36,193 bases of DNA from Spirochaetia bacterium (GTDB lineage: Bacteria > Spirochaetota > Spirochaetia > Treponematales > Treponemataceae), in contig CAAGIR010000094.1 of the NCBI GenBank assembly GCA_900769975.1, forward strand, positions 1 to 36,193. The letters run 5' to 3'. Numbering within the stretch: position 1 is the first letter of the stretch; the number at the start of each line of letters is the position of its first letter. The notes beneath the pieces were generated by a model. That model was not told the origin of the DNA. It ran no database searches and saw only the letters and a list, made by a program, of their open reading frames with translations. The translations under genes and the position numbers were made by a program. This document shows positions 1 through 7,686 of the stretch, in pieces.

Positions 1-555
1 AAAATTATGCCAAAAGATTATCCTGTATGCGTTCATGCAGTAAGTGGATATTCTGGAGCTGGAAAAAAAGCAATTGCTCAATATGAAGATTCTTCTAGAA
101 ATCCTGAACTTTCTTCTCCCCGCCTTTATGCTCTGACTCAAAATCACAAGCATTTGCCGGAAATCAAAAAAATCTCTGGTCTTGATTTTGAACCGATTTT
201 TAATCCTTACATTTGTGATTACGTGCAGGGAATGTCTGTGACTGTTGGATTGCATTCAAGGCTTCTTTCTAAAAAAGTTACTGCAAAGGATATCTGGGAA
301 CTTTTTGCTTCTCATTATCAAAGTTGTAATTTTGTGCAGGTTGCTGGTTTTATGGGTAAAGGAGTTTTAACAGAACAGTTTATTGCTGCAAATACTTTGG
401 CAAATACAAATAAAATGCAGATTTTTGTTTACGGCAACGATGAACGCATTATGATTACAACAAGATTTGATAATCTGGGAAAAGGTGCAAGCGGCGCGGC
501 AGTACAATGTTTAAACATCAGAATGGGTATAAATGAAACTGAGGGGTTAATATAA
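1..555 (+). CDS. argC: N-acetyl-gamma-glutamyl-phosphate reductase, C-terminal part (5' end outside window)
   Basis: ArgC makes N-acetylglutamate semialdehyde by NADPH-dependent reduction of N-acetylglutamyl phosphate, the third step of arginine synthesis. The reading frame is open from base 1 (Lys-Ile before the first Met at 7), so that Met is internal and the N-terminal NADP-binding part lies upstream of the window. Visible family motifs are HAVSGYSGAGK near the start, the LTQNHKHLPEI segment, and the closing DNLGKGASGAAVQCLNI block, which is typical of the ArgC C-terminal domain. The compact length suggests the short ArgC type. The stop codon overlaps the next start codon by one base (TAATG at 553-557), so the two are probably translationally coupled. 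argJ and argB follow and support the assignment. Confidence 0.93.
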   Translation, partial: KIMPKDYPVCVHAVSGYSGAGKKAIAQYEDSSRNPELSSPRLYALTQNHKHLPEIKKISGLDFEPIFNPYICDYVQGMSVTVGLHSRLLSKKVTAKDIWELFASHYQSCNFVQVAGFMGKGVLTEQFIAANTLANTNKMQIFVYGNDERIMITTRFDNLGKGASGAAVQCLNIRMGINETEGLI

Positions 556-1181
556 TGGCAAAATATATTTCTTTAACTTTTGATGACGGTCCTTGCAATC
601 CAAGTGATGATGTAATGAACAGAATGCTTGATATTCTTGAAAAGCATAATGTTGTTGCAAGTTTTTTTCTAATTGGAAATAAAATCTCAGAAAAAAATAA
701 AAAAGTGATTAAACGTGCTTTTAATATGGGTTGTGATATTCAAAATCATTCATGGACACATCCTGGCATGTCAAAGCTTTCGAAAGAAGAAATTCTTGAA
801 GAATATAATAAATGTGACCAGGCTATTATTGATATAACTGGTGTAAAACCAGAATTTTTCCGTCCTCCGTTTATTGATGTAAATGATTTGATGCACGAAA
901 CTATTCCAACACCTTTTATCTGCGGTTACGGCGTAGAAGACTGGGTTCCAACAGTAAGTGCTGATGAACGTTACAAAAGAATGCTCGCTGGTGCAAAAGA
1001 CGGACTTTTGTATCTTTTGCATGTAATGGAAGGAAATCAGGCAACACTTGATGCTGTAGATAAAATAATTCCTGTTTTAAAAGAACAGGGTTATGAATTT
1101 GTGACTACTCCAAAAATGTTTGAACTGAAAGGCGTTGATAAAAAAGCACACACAGGTATTTTGTGGACAGAAGTTAAATAA
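555..1181 (+). CDS. Polysaccharide deacetylase (NodB-homology, CE4 type), cytoplasmic
   Basis: This is a 208-residue NodB-homology domain with little else. The CE4 metal and catalytic motifs are present: TFDDGP (Asp10, Asp11), NHSWTHP (His65, His69), RPPF (Arg103) and LLHV (His156). CE4 enzymes remove N- or O-acetyl groups from chitooligosaccharides, peptidoglycan or xylan. No signal peptide or membrane segment is visible, so the protein should act in the cytoplasm, perhaps on imported acetylated oligosaccharides. Its ATG overlaps the argC stop by one base, so it is co-translated with arginine genes. Family assignment is firm. The substrate, and any link to deacetylating arginine intermediates, is unknown. 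Confidence 0.85.
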   Translation: MAKYISLTFDDGPCNPSDDVMNRMLDILEKHNVVASFFLIGNKISEKNKKVIKRAFNMGCDIQNHSWTHPGMSKLSKEEILEEYNKCDQAIIDITGVKPEFFRPPFIDVNDLMHETIPTPFICGYGVEDWVPTVSADERYKRMLAGAKDGLLYLLHVMEGNQATLDAVDKIIPVLKEQGYEFVTTPKMFELKGVDKKAHTGILWTEVK

Positions 1182-1214
1182 GGCACTTTTTGCTAAAATT
1201 TTTTATAAAACATC

Positions 1215-1243
1215 TTGCATATTACGAGTTAAAACAGTATAAA
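1215..1243 (+). promoter_or_regulatory. Possible sigma70-type promoter for argJ
   Basis: TTGCAT (1215-1220) and TATAAA (1238-1243) are separated by 17 bp, about 32 bp upstream of the argJ ATG. The -35 box matches consensus only in its first three bases. The region is AT-rich, so chance matches are common. Confidence 0.3.
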
Positions 1244-1275
1244 TATACAAAATATTATATAATAGGTGAATATTT

Positions 1276-2553
1276 ATGCAAAAAATTAATTTTATAGATG
1301 GCGGAGTTTGTGCTCCTGCTGGATTTACTGCAAACGGAATGCTTTGTCATATAAAAGAAAGCAGAACAAAAAATGACACTGCACTTGTTTTTTCTGAAAA
1401 ACCTTGTAATGTTGCAGGTGTTTTTACAAAAAATAGAGTTCAAGCTGAAAGCGTCAAGCTGACCAGAAAAAACATAGCTGACGGAAAGGCACAGGCACTG
1501 ATTGCAATTTCTGGAAATGCAAACTGCTGCACTGGAACTCAAGGTGCTGAAAATGCACTAAGAATGGCACAATGTGTTGCAAAAGAATGCGGAATTGCTC
1601 CAGAAGATGTAGTTGTTTATTCTACAGGTGTTATTGGAGCTCAGTTTGACGTAACAAAAGTTGAAAACAACATTAAAACTCTTAAAAACGGGCTTTCGAA
1701 AGAAGGTCACAAAGAAGCGCGCATTGCTATTATGACTACAGACACACAGTTTAAAGAAGCTGCCGTTGAGTTTTCTATTGGTGGAAAAACATGCAAAATG
1801 GGAACGATGTGCAAAGGTTCAGGAATGATTCACATAAATATGGGGACAATGCTCAGCGTAATTACGACAGACTGCGCAATTTCTTCCAGAATGCTTGATA
1901 AAGCTTTGCACGAGTCAATTTTGGGTACCTACAATTGTGTTTCTGTTGACGGCGATACTTCTACAAACGATTCACTGACTATTTTTGCAAACGGTCTTGC
2001 TGGAAATAAAGAAATTATTCAGGAAGATGATGATTACAAAACTTTTCTTGAAGCTCTTAATAAACTGAACACTGTGATGGCAAAAAAAATTGCCGCAGAT
2101 GGTGAAGGTGCAACACGTCTTGTGGAATGTAATGTAAAAGGCGCAAAAACTGTTGAAGCTGCGAGAGGTCTTGCAAAAGAAATAATCTGTTCTTCGCTTG
2201 TAAAAGCTGCAATGTTTGGAAGTGATGCAAATTTCGGAAGATTTTTGTGTGCTATGGGTTACAGCGGAATTGATTTTGACCCGGACAAAACAAGCATTTG
2301 GTTTACAAGCAATGAAAATTCAAAACGCTTTTTTGATAATTATGATGATTTTGAAGTTCATGGCAAAAATTCGATTCTTGTTTACAAAGATGGTGTTCCT
2401 GTGGAACTGGATGAAGATTTGGCAAAGAAAATCATGAGTGAACAGGCTGTAGAAATTCTTGTGCAATGTGGAGATGGAGATGCCTGTGGTACTGCCTGGG
2501 GTTGTGACTTAACTTATGATTATGTAAAAATCAACGGTGACTACAGAACTTAA
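1276..2553 (+). CDS. argJ: Bifunctional ornithine acetyltransferase / N-acetylglutamate synthase
   Basis: ArgJ moves the acetyl group from N-acetylornithine to glutamate, recycling acetate in the cyclic arginine pathway. Many members can also acetylate glutamate from acetyl-CoA. The 425-residue length fits the family. Seen are the oxyanion region STGVIG (116-121), KGSGMIH (180-186) and the autocleavage site, here NMGTMLS with nucleophile Thr191. Most homologues have Ala before that Thr; here it is Gly190. The C-terminus GTAWGCDLTYDYVKIN is typical. The start is supported by AGGTGA at 1264-1269. argB lies 182 bp downstream, separated by a GC-rich repeat. Confidence 0.97.
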   Translation: MQKINFIDGGVCAPAGFTANGMLCHIKESRTKNDTALVFSEKPCNVAGVFTKNRVQAESVKLTRKNIADGKAQALIAISGNANCCTGTQGAENALRMAQCVAKECGIAPEDVVVYSTGVIGAQFDVTKVENNIKTLKNGLSKEGHKEARIAIMTTDTQFKEAAVEFSIGGKTCKMGTMCKGSGMIHINMGTMLSVITTDCAISSRMLDKALHESILGTYNCVSVDGDTSTNDSLTIFANGLAGNKEIIQEDDDYKTFLEALNKLNTVMAKKIAADGEGATRLVECNVKGAKTVEAARGLAKEIICSSLVKAAMFGSDANFGRFLCAMGYSGIDFDPDKTSIWFTSNENSKRFFDNYDDFEVHGKNSILVYKDGVPVELDEDLAKKIMSEQAVEILVQCGDGDACGTAWGCDLTYDYVKINGDYRT

Positions 2554-2590
2554 ATTTATTGGATTTATGTGAATGTTTCTGTGGTAAATG

Positions 2591-2703
2591 CGTGAGCGCT
2601 GTGCAAGGCGCCGAAGGCGTACCGAAGCGTAGCGTAGGTATGAGCGGTAGCGAACCTGGAACATAGCGACCCGAGCGAACGAATGTGAGCGAGGGACACG
2701 CCC
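2591..2703 (-). repeat. GC-rich intergenic repeat-like element between argJ and argB
   Basis: About 110 bp of strongly GC-rich sequence sits in an AT-rich gap. Read on the minus strand it begins GGGCGTGTCCC and contains many short degenerate repeats of TCGCT / GCTC / TACGCT. It resembles the other GC islands in this window (10882, 11921, 34150) in composition and in motifs such as GGTTCGCTA and CGCT, but it lacks their ACAGGCT and ATCCTTG blocks, so it may be a different subtype. No convincing gene lies in it. Strand is given by resemblance to the others. Confidence 0.5.
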
Positions 2704-2735
2704 AAATTTTTATGATTATTATGTGAGGACAAAAA

Positions 2736-3605
2736 ATGGATAATTCCGAAAATCTTTCTACTGAAACCTGGTCTAAAGTGCTTTCTGAGGCGCTTCCTTA
2801 TTTTAAGCAGTGGTGTGGCAAAGTTGTTGTTGTAAAATATGGCGGAAATGCTATGCTCAACGAGGAGCTGAAGCAGGCTGTAATGGAAGACATTGTTTTG
2901 CTCAGTACGATTGGAATTAAAGTTGTGCTTGTGCATGGCGGTGGTCCTGAAATTAACAAAATGCTTGAAAAAATTGGCAAGGAATCGAAATTTGTGGACG
3001 GGCTGCGCTACACGGACGAAGAAACTATGGAAGTGGTGCAGATGGTTTTGACCGGCAAGTTGAACAAGGATATTGTCGGGATTCTTTTGCAAAAAGGTGG
3101 CAAGGCTGTTGGGCTTTCGGGTGTGGATTCTGGTCTTTTGCGTGCTGTAAAAACTACCAAAGATTTGGGTTTTGTTGGTGAAGTGACTCAAGTGCATCCT
3201 GAAATTATTACTTCGCTTTTGGATAAAGGTTTTATTCCTGTTGTTTCGACGGTGGCTCTTGGAGAGCAGGGGGATGATTCGAGATACAATATCAATGCGG
3301 ACACTGCGGCTGCCAAGATTGCCGTTGCCTTAAAAGCTGAAAAATTTGTACAGCTTACGAATGTGCCTGGAGTTTTGCGAAATATTGATGATCCGACTAC
3401 TTTGATTAAACGTATTGAAAAAACTGCTTTGGGTTCGCTTAAGGCGACTGGGATTATTGCCGGCGGTATGATTCCAAAAATTGACTGCTGTATGACTGCG
3501 CTGGAAGGTGGAGTTCCTCGCACTCACATTATTGACGGACGTGTTCCCCACAGTCTTTTGATTGAAATGTTTAGTGACCGCGGTATTGGAACGATGATTT
3601 ACTGA
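2736..3605 (+). CDS. argB: N-acetylglutamate kinase
   Basis: ArgB phosphorylates N-acetylglutamate, the second step of arginine synthesis. The 289-residue protein shows the amino acid kinase signatures KYGGN (34-38), the VLVHGGGPEI loop, the NINADTAAAKIA block and IAGGMIPK. An N-terminal helix-like extension (roughly residues 8-28) precedes the kinase core, and the C-terminus is RGIGTMIY. Both resemble arginine-inhibited hexameric enzymes, which fits a cyclic pathway with ArgJ, but feedback inhibition is an inference. A GAGG ribosome binding site lies at 2723-2726. Codon use looks somewhat richer in G and C than in argJ. Confidence 0.97.
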   Translation: MDNSENLSTETWSKVLSEALPYFKQWCGKVVVVKYGGNAMLNEELKQAVMEDIVLLSTIGIKVVLVHGGGPEINKMLEKIGKESKFVDGLRYTDEETMEVVQMVLTGKLNKDIVGILLQKGGKAVGLSGVDSGLLRAVKTTKDLGFVGEVTQVHPEIITSLLDKGFIPVVSTVALGEQGDDSRYNINADTAAAKIAVALKAEKFVQLTNVPGVLRNIDDPTTLIKRIEKTALGSLKATGIIAGGMIPKIDCCMTALEGGVPRTHIIDGRVPHSLLIEMFSDRGIGTMIY

Positions 3606-3640
3606 TTTGTCGGGAATGTGATTGGCTGGGTACTGTGGCG

Positions 3641-3826
3641 GCACACCACTTTCTGGGCGGCACACCACTTCTGGCAGTGCGACACCACTTTCTGGGCGGC
3701 ACACCACTTCTGGCAGTGCGATACCATTTTCTGGAGTGTCACCACTTTCTGGGTGCCCCTACCACCACGTCTGGGCTAACCTCCACATTCTGCATAGAAC
3801 CGTCAGCCCCACCACTTTCTAGGCGT
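3641..3826. repeat. 39-bp tandem repeat array in the convergent argB-thrH gap
   Basis: Two perfect 39-bp copies occupy 3643-3681 and 3682-3720. Each consists of two related half-units of about 20 bp built on CACCACTT-TCTGG. Degenerate half-units continue to 3826 (CACCACTTTCTGGGTG near 3740, CACCACTTTCTAGGCG near 3810). The array lies between the convergent argB and thrH ends. Frames through it are repetitive and have no ribosome binding site, so I do not call a gene. Confidence 0.85.
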
Positions 3827-3827
3827 T

Positions 3828-4427
3828 TTACAAATATTTTTTGATTGCGGCTAGAAGTTCTGAATATTCTGTAAAAGCCGGATATTGCGGATAGTCTTTT
3901 ATGATTTGCGGTGTTGAACGGAACAAAAATCCTGCCTTTGATGCTTGAATCATTCCTAAATCGTTAAAACTGTCGCCGCTTGCTATTGTTTCAAATCCTA
4001 TTGACTGCAATGCTTTTACAGTTGTGAGTTTGCTTTTTTCGCATCTCATTTTATAGCCTGTTATTTCACCACTTTCTGATACTTCGAGGGTATTACAGAA
4101 AATTGTTGGCTGTCCGAGTTTTTTCATTAATGGTGCAGCAAACTGACTGAAAGTATCGCTTATGATAATTGTCTGGCAACATTCCCGCAATTCATCTAAA
4201 AATTCTTTTGCGCCAGGAAGCGGATCTATTTTTTCGATTGTTTCTTGAATTTCTTTTAAGCCCAATCCGTGTTCTTTTAGAATGTTAATTCTGAATTTCA
4301 TCAATTTATCATAATCTGGTTCATCTCTTGTTGTTCGTCGTAATTCTGGAATTCCCACTGCATCTGCAAATGCTATCCAAATTTCTGGAACGAGAACACC
4401 TTCTAAATCAAGACATGTAATAATCAT
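3828..4427 (-). CDS. thrH: HAD-family phosphoserine phosphatase / homoserine phosphotransferase, ThrH type
   Basis: ThrH of Pseudomonas is a HAD phosphatase that hydrolyses phosphoserine and can transfer the phosphate to homoserine, linking serine and threonine synthesis. The N-terminus CLDLEGVLVPEIWIAFAD, with nucleophile Asp7, is characteristic of ThrH rather than ordinary SerB. TTRDEPDYDKLM, the SDTFSQF motif II region, and the GDSFNDLGM motif III/IV follow. The frame extends upstream to 4487, but I choose ATG at 4427 because GAGG sits 8 nt before it and homologues start there, giving 199 residues. Specificity cannot be read from sequence. It converges on argB and diverges from the next gene. 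Confidence 0.88.
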   Translation of the reverse strand: MIITCLDLEGVLVPEIWIAFADAVGIPELRRTTRDEPDYDKLMKFRINILKEHGLGLKEIQETIEKIDPLPGAKEFLDELRECCQTIIISDTFSQFAAPLMKKLGQPTIFCNTLEVSESGEITGYKMRCEKSKLTTVKALQSIGFETIASGDSFNDLGMIQASKAGFLFRSTPQIIKDYPQYPAFTEYSELLAAIKKYL

Positions 4428-4545
4428 TTTTCTTACCTCAATTATTTTTTTGCTCAGTGAAAGAAGCCTTTCTACTTCATCATACAATAGTACATTTCTT
4501 GAAATATGTCAAAGAAAAGTATAATATATTATCAAGGTTAGAATA

Positions 4546-5898
4546 ATGCAGCAAAATAAAAAACAAACGAAAAAACGAAAATCAAAAAAAACAAGAAAAC
4601 CTAAAGTTTACATTCCTGCTTACAAAATCATCATTTTATGCGGCTTAATTATCGTTGTCTGCATGTCTCTCCTGCTCGTTACGACTATACGTTCAAACGA
4701 AAGACCTGTTTCTTCTATATCCGAACGTTATGCAAAAACAGAAATTGTCGAAGAAAAACAGGAAGAAAAAAAATCATCTGGCGCACAGACTCGGTCACAA
4801 AACGACACACAAAATAAGACACAAAACGACATAACAGTGCCGCCTAAAACACAGTCACAAAAAAAATCGGCAACGCAAAAACAACCTAAATCAAAGGCAG
4901 AGCCTAAAACTCAGACACCACCCCAAACTCAGGCAGAACAAAAAACACCTGCACAACAATCTAAACAAGCACAACCTAAGGCAGAACCACAAGCCCAGCC
5001 TAAGTCACCATCACAAGAACAGCCTAAATCTCAGGCAGAAACACACCCTCAGGCACAATCGCAGTCGCAATCCAAGTCGCAATCCAAGTCGCAAGTACAG
5101 GCATCGACACCACCGCAAGATCAGCACAAAACGCCTGCCACATCCAATCAAACTTCCTCGTCCATCGAAAATACAAAAAAAATCGCAAAAAAAGATGAGT
5201 TTAATTTTCCTGTGGCAAAAAACAACGCCCAACTAATTTTTGTTTTTGATGACGGAGGTCACAATCTTTCACAACTGGAACCTTTTTTAAATCTTCCTAT
5301 TCCCATAACTATTGCCGTTCTTCCGCGCCTTACACATTCAGTTGAATCTGCCCAAAAAATCAGAAATGCCGGGAAAGAAGTAATTTTACATCAACCAATG
5401 CAGGCGGTAAATGCAAAAATTAATCCAGGTCCTGGTGCAATAACATTAACGATGACAGAAGATGAAATTATTTCTACTTTGTTCTATAATATAAACGAAA
5501 TTGGTCCTATAGAAGGAATTAACAACCATGAAGGTTCTGCAATCACCGCCGATGCGCAAAAAATGTCTGTCATTTTAAAAATTACCAGCGAAGAAGGCTT
5601 GTGTTTTTTGGACAGCCGCACAAATGCAGAAACAAAAGTTCCTTATGTATCAAAACAAATGGGATATTCTTATTATGAGCGAAACATTTTTCTAGATAAC
5701 GAAAAAACAAAAGAAAATGCTTTGCAAGAATTAAAAAAAGGTCTTGATATTGCAAATAAAAATGGCAGCGTTATAATGATTGGTCATATCTGGAGTGCAA
5801 ACTTTTTGCCATCATTTATAATGGAAGTTCTTCCAGAATTGCAGGAAAAAGGATATACTTTCACTACTGTCAGTAAATCTAATGCCAGAAAATATTAA
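4546..5898 (+). CDS. Membrane-anchored divergent polysaccharide deacetylase (YibQ-like) with a Q/K/P-rich linker
   Basis: This 450-residue protein has a Lys-rich N-terminus, one membrane segment (about 26-47), a long low-complexity linker rich in Gln, Lys, Ser, Pro and Thr (about 65-215), and a C-terminal divergent polysaccharide deacetylase domain from about 228. Recognisable motifs of that family are FDDGG (Asp235, Asp236), ILHQPMQ, NNHEGS and MIGHIW. The topology predicts a periplasmic domain held off the inner membrane by a flexible linker. Family function is poorly defined; action on a cell-envelope glycan is a guess. The linker has a 12-bp direct repeat at 5065-5094. A weak TATAAT lies at 4520-4525. 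tsaD follows after 36 bp. Confidence 0.82.
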   Translation: MQQNKKQTKKRKSKKTRKPKVYIPAYKIIILCGLIIVVCMSLLLVTTIRSNERPVSSISERYAKTEIVEEKQEEKKSSGAQTRSQNDTQNKTQNDITVPPKTQSQKKSATQKQPKSKAEPKTQTPPQTQAEQKTPAQQSKQAQPKAEPQAQPKSPSQEQPKSQAETHPQAQSQSQSKSQSKSQVQASTPPQDQHKTPATSNQTSSSIENTKKIAKKDEFNFPVAKNNAQLIFVFDDGGHNLSQLEPFLNLPIPITIAVLPRLTHSVESAQKIRNAGKEVILHQPMQAVNAKINPGPGAITLTMTEDEIISTLFYNINEIGPIEGINNHEGSAITADAQKMSVILKITSEEGLCFLDSRTNAETKVPYVSKQMGYSYYERNIFLDNEKTKENALQELKKGLDIANKNGSVIMIGHIWSANFLPSFIMEVLPELQEKGYTFTTVSKSNARKY

Positions 5899-5934
5899 AT
5901 TTTTGGGTATTTGACGTTAAATGGGGGTAAATAA

Positions 5935-6966
5935 ATGAAGGTTTTAGGAATTGAATCTTCTTGTGATGAAACAGCCTGTGCAATCGTAGAAGACGGACAT
6001 AAAATCCTGAGCAATGTTGTTGCAACTCAAATTCCTTTTCATCAGATTTACAAAGGTGTAGTTCCAGAAATTGCCAGCAGAAAACACGCTGAATGGATTT
6101 TGCCAGTGGTGCGCCAGTCTTTACAGGAAGCAAACCTTACGCTTGATGATATTGATGCAATTGCCGCAACAAACAGACCAGGTCTTATGGGGTCTCTTTT
6201 AGTCGGATTTACATTCGGAAAAACTCTTGCCTGGGCAACTCAAAAACCATTCATTGCCGTAAATCATATGCTTGGTCATCTTTATGCTGCGCAACTTGCA
6301 ACTCCAGTTGAATATACTTTTTTAGGGCTTCTCGTTTCAGGCGGGCATACAATTATTTGCAAAGTGAATGATTTTGATGATTTGGAAATTCTTGGAACAA
6401 CAGTGGATGATTCCGTCGGCGAAGCATTTGACAAAGTTGCTAAATTTTACGGACTGGGTTATCCTGGAGGCGTTATCATCGATAATTTGGCAAAAAAAGG
6501 TAATCCAAAAGCGGCTCGTTTCCCCATTCCAAAACTGGACGAAAAAGAACACCGTTATGATGTTTCTTTTAGCGGACTTAAAACAGCCGTTATTCATCAG
6601 TGTGACCAATTCTGGCAACCAGGATTTGAACATTCAACTGAAAATATGTGTGCCGCATTTCAGGAAACTGCAATTAATACTTTAACTTCCAGACTTTTGC
6701 GTGCAGCCGACGACACAGGTTTAAAAACAGTTGTGTGCGGTGGCGGTGTTGCGGCTAATTCTCTTTTACGTTCACGCCTTGCAGACAGAAAAGATTTAAA
6801 TTGCATCTTCCCTCCTCTTAAACTTTGCGGCGATAACGGAGCGATGATTGCAGGTGTTGCATATCACTTTCTTAAACGTGGCGATACAAGTGATTTACAT
6901 ACAGTTCCTTGTGCAAGAATTCCTCAATTCAAACGAGGATTGGCACAAGTCCGTCACGATAAATAA
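5935..6966 (+). CDS. tsaD: tRNA N6-adenosine threonylcarbamoyltransferase
   Basis: TsaD transfers the threonylcarbamoyl group to A37 of ANN-decoding tRNAs (t6A), working with TsaB, TsaC and TsaE. Length (343 residues) and motifs fit: start MKVLGIESSCDET, metal-binding NHMLGH (His111, His115), LVSGGHT, DDSVGEAFDKVAK, GGGVAANS and a late GDNGAMI. The ATG is preceded by GGGGG at 5925-5929. It probably shares a transcript with the upstream deacetylase and the downstream methyltransferase. The other t6A genes are not in this window. Confidence 0.98.
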   Translation: MKVLGIESSCDETACAIVEDGHKILSNVVATQIPFHQIYKGVVPEIASRKHAEWILPVVRQSLQEANLTLDDIDAIAATNRPGLMGSLLVGFTFGKTLAWATQKPFIAVNHMLGHLYAAQLATPVEYTFLGLLVSGGHTIICKVNDFDDLEILGTTVDDSVGEAFDKVAKFYGLGYPGGVIIDNLAKKGNPKAARFPIPKLDEKEHRYDVSFSGLKTAVIHQCDQFWQPGFEHSTENMCAAFQETAINTLTSRLLRAADDTGLKTVVCGGGVAANSLLRSRLADRKDLNCIFPPLKLCGDNGAMIAGVAYHFLKRGDTSDLHTVPCARIPQFKRGLAQVRHDK

Positions 6967-6993
6967 TTTCTTTTTTCTGTGGAGTCTGTTCAG

Positions 6994-7572
6994 ATGGATG
7001 AGTTGCTAAAAATTAAAGCATTTGCCAGTCGTGAAGCTATTCCTATTATGCAGGATGAAGGCTGCGATTTTATATGTGATTATATTTTAAAAAATGATGT
7101 AAAAACTGTCCTCGAAATCGGAACGGCGATAGGCTATTCTTCAATCAGATTTGCAAGACTCAAAGAAGACATACACGTAACTACCATCGAACTCGATATG
7201 GGCAGATTTTTAAAAGCTCAGGAAAATATAAAAACATGCGGATTACAGGAAAAAATCACCGCAATTCAAGATGATGCACTTACACACGAATTTACGCAGA
7301 AATTTGATTTGATTTTCATAGATGCTGCAAAAGCCCAATACATCAAATTTTTTGAAAAGTACAAAAACAATCTTACTGCAAACGGCGTAATTATAAGCGA
7401 CAATCTGTCATTTCACGGTATGGTTGATGATTTAACTTTGACTCATAATTACAGCACAAAAAAACTTGTCAAAAAAATCCAAAAATATGTGGAATTTCTA
7501 AAAACAAATGAAGAATTTTCCACCGAATTTTTCGAAATAGGCGACAGAATATCAATAAGCCGCAGAAGATAA
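6994..7572 (+). CDS. SAM-dependent O-methyltransferase, class I (TrmR/YrrM-like)
   Basis: A Rossmann-fold methyltransferase of 192 residues. Motif I is VLEIGTAIGYSS, the acidic residue ending strand 2 is in TTIELD, and DLIFIDAAKAQY followed by GVIISDN is typical of the O-methyltransferase family 3 / catechol-OMT-like group. Members include TrmR, which methylates 5-hydroxyuridine in tRNA. Its position after tsaD, another tRNA modification gene, is consistent with that but does not prove it. A GTG at 6979 opens the frame, but GGAG at 6981-6984 serves the ATG at 6994, so I start there. Confidence 0.8.
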   Translation: MDELLKIKAFASREAIPIMQDEGCDFICDYILKNDVKTVLEIGTAIGYSSIRFARLKEDIHVTTIELDMGRFLKAQENIKTCGLQEKITAIQDDALTHEFTQKFDLIFIDAAKAQYIKFFEKYKNNLTANGVIISDNLSFHGMVDDLTLTHNYSTKKLVKKIQKYVEFLKTNEEFSTEFFEIGDRISISRRR

Positions 7573-7686
7573 CAACCCACACCCCAGGCCCACCAGCACA
7601 CCCCAGCACACAATCACACGCCGCACGCATGCATATCTCACCCAAACAACAAGGTCTGTCCCTCTTTTACAAGGGATGTCCACTTT
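7573..7686. other. C/A-rich low-complexity convergent gap with a GGTCTGTCCC motif
   Basis: The gap between the convergent methyltransferase and radical SAM genes has a C/A-rich, G-poor plus strand with repeated CACACCCCAG and CCCAGCACAC (about 7578-7612). It then holds GGTCTGTCCCT (about 7651-7661) and AAGGGATGTCC (about 7669-7679), an imperfect inverted repeat, and ACTTTT-TAC-AAAAGT just before the radical SAM stop. The first motif recurs at 35654. No gene is seen. The dyads may act as a terminator. Confidence 0.5.

Noticed and set aside
2565..3197. Long open frame on the minus strand across the GC island and argB
   Set aside because: It is antisense to a clear argB gene, has no ribosome binding site, and its His/Ser/Phe-rich product resembles nothing.
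3641..3826. Possible CRISPR array
   Set aside because: Units are contiguous with no unique spacers, and no cas gene is near; it is a simple tandem repeat.
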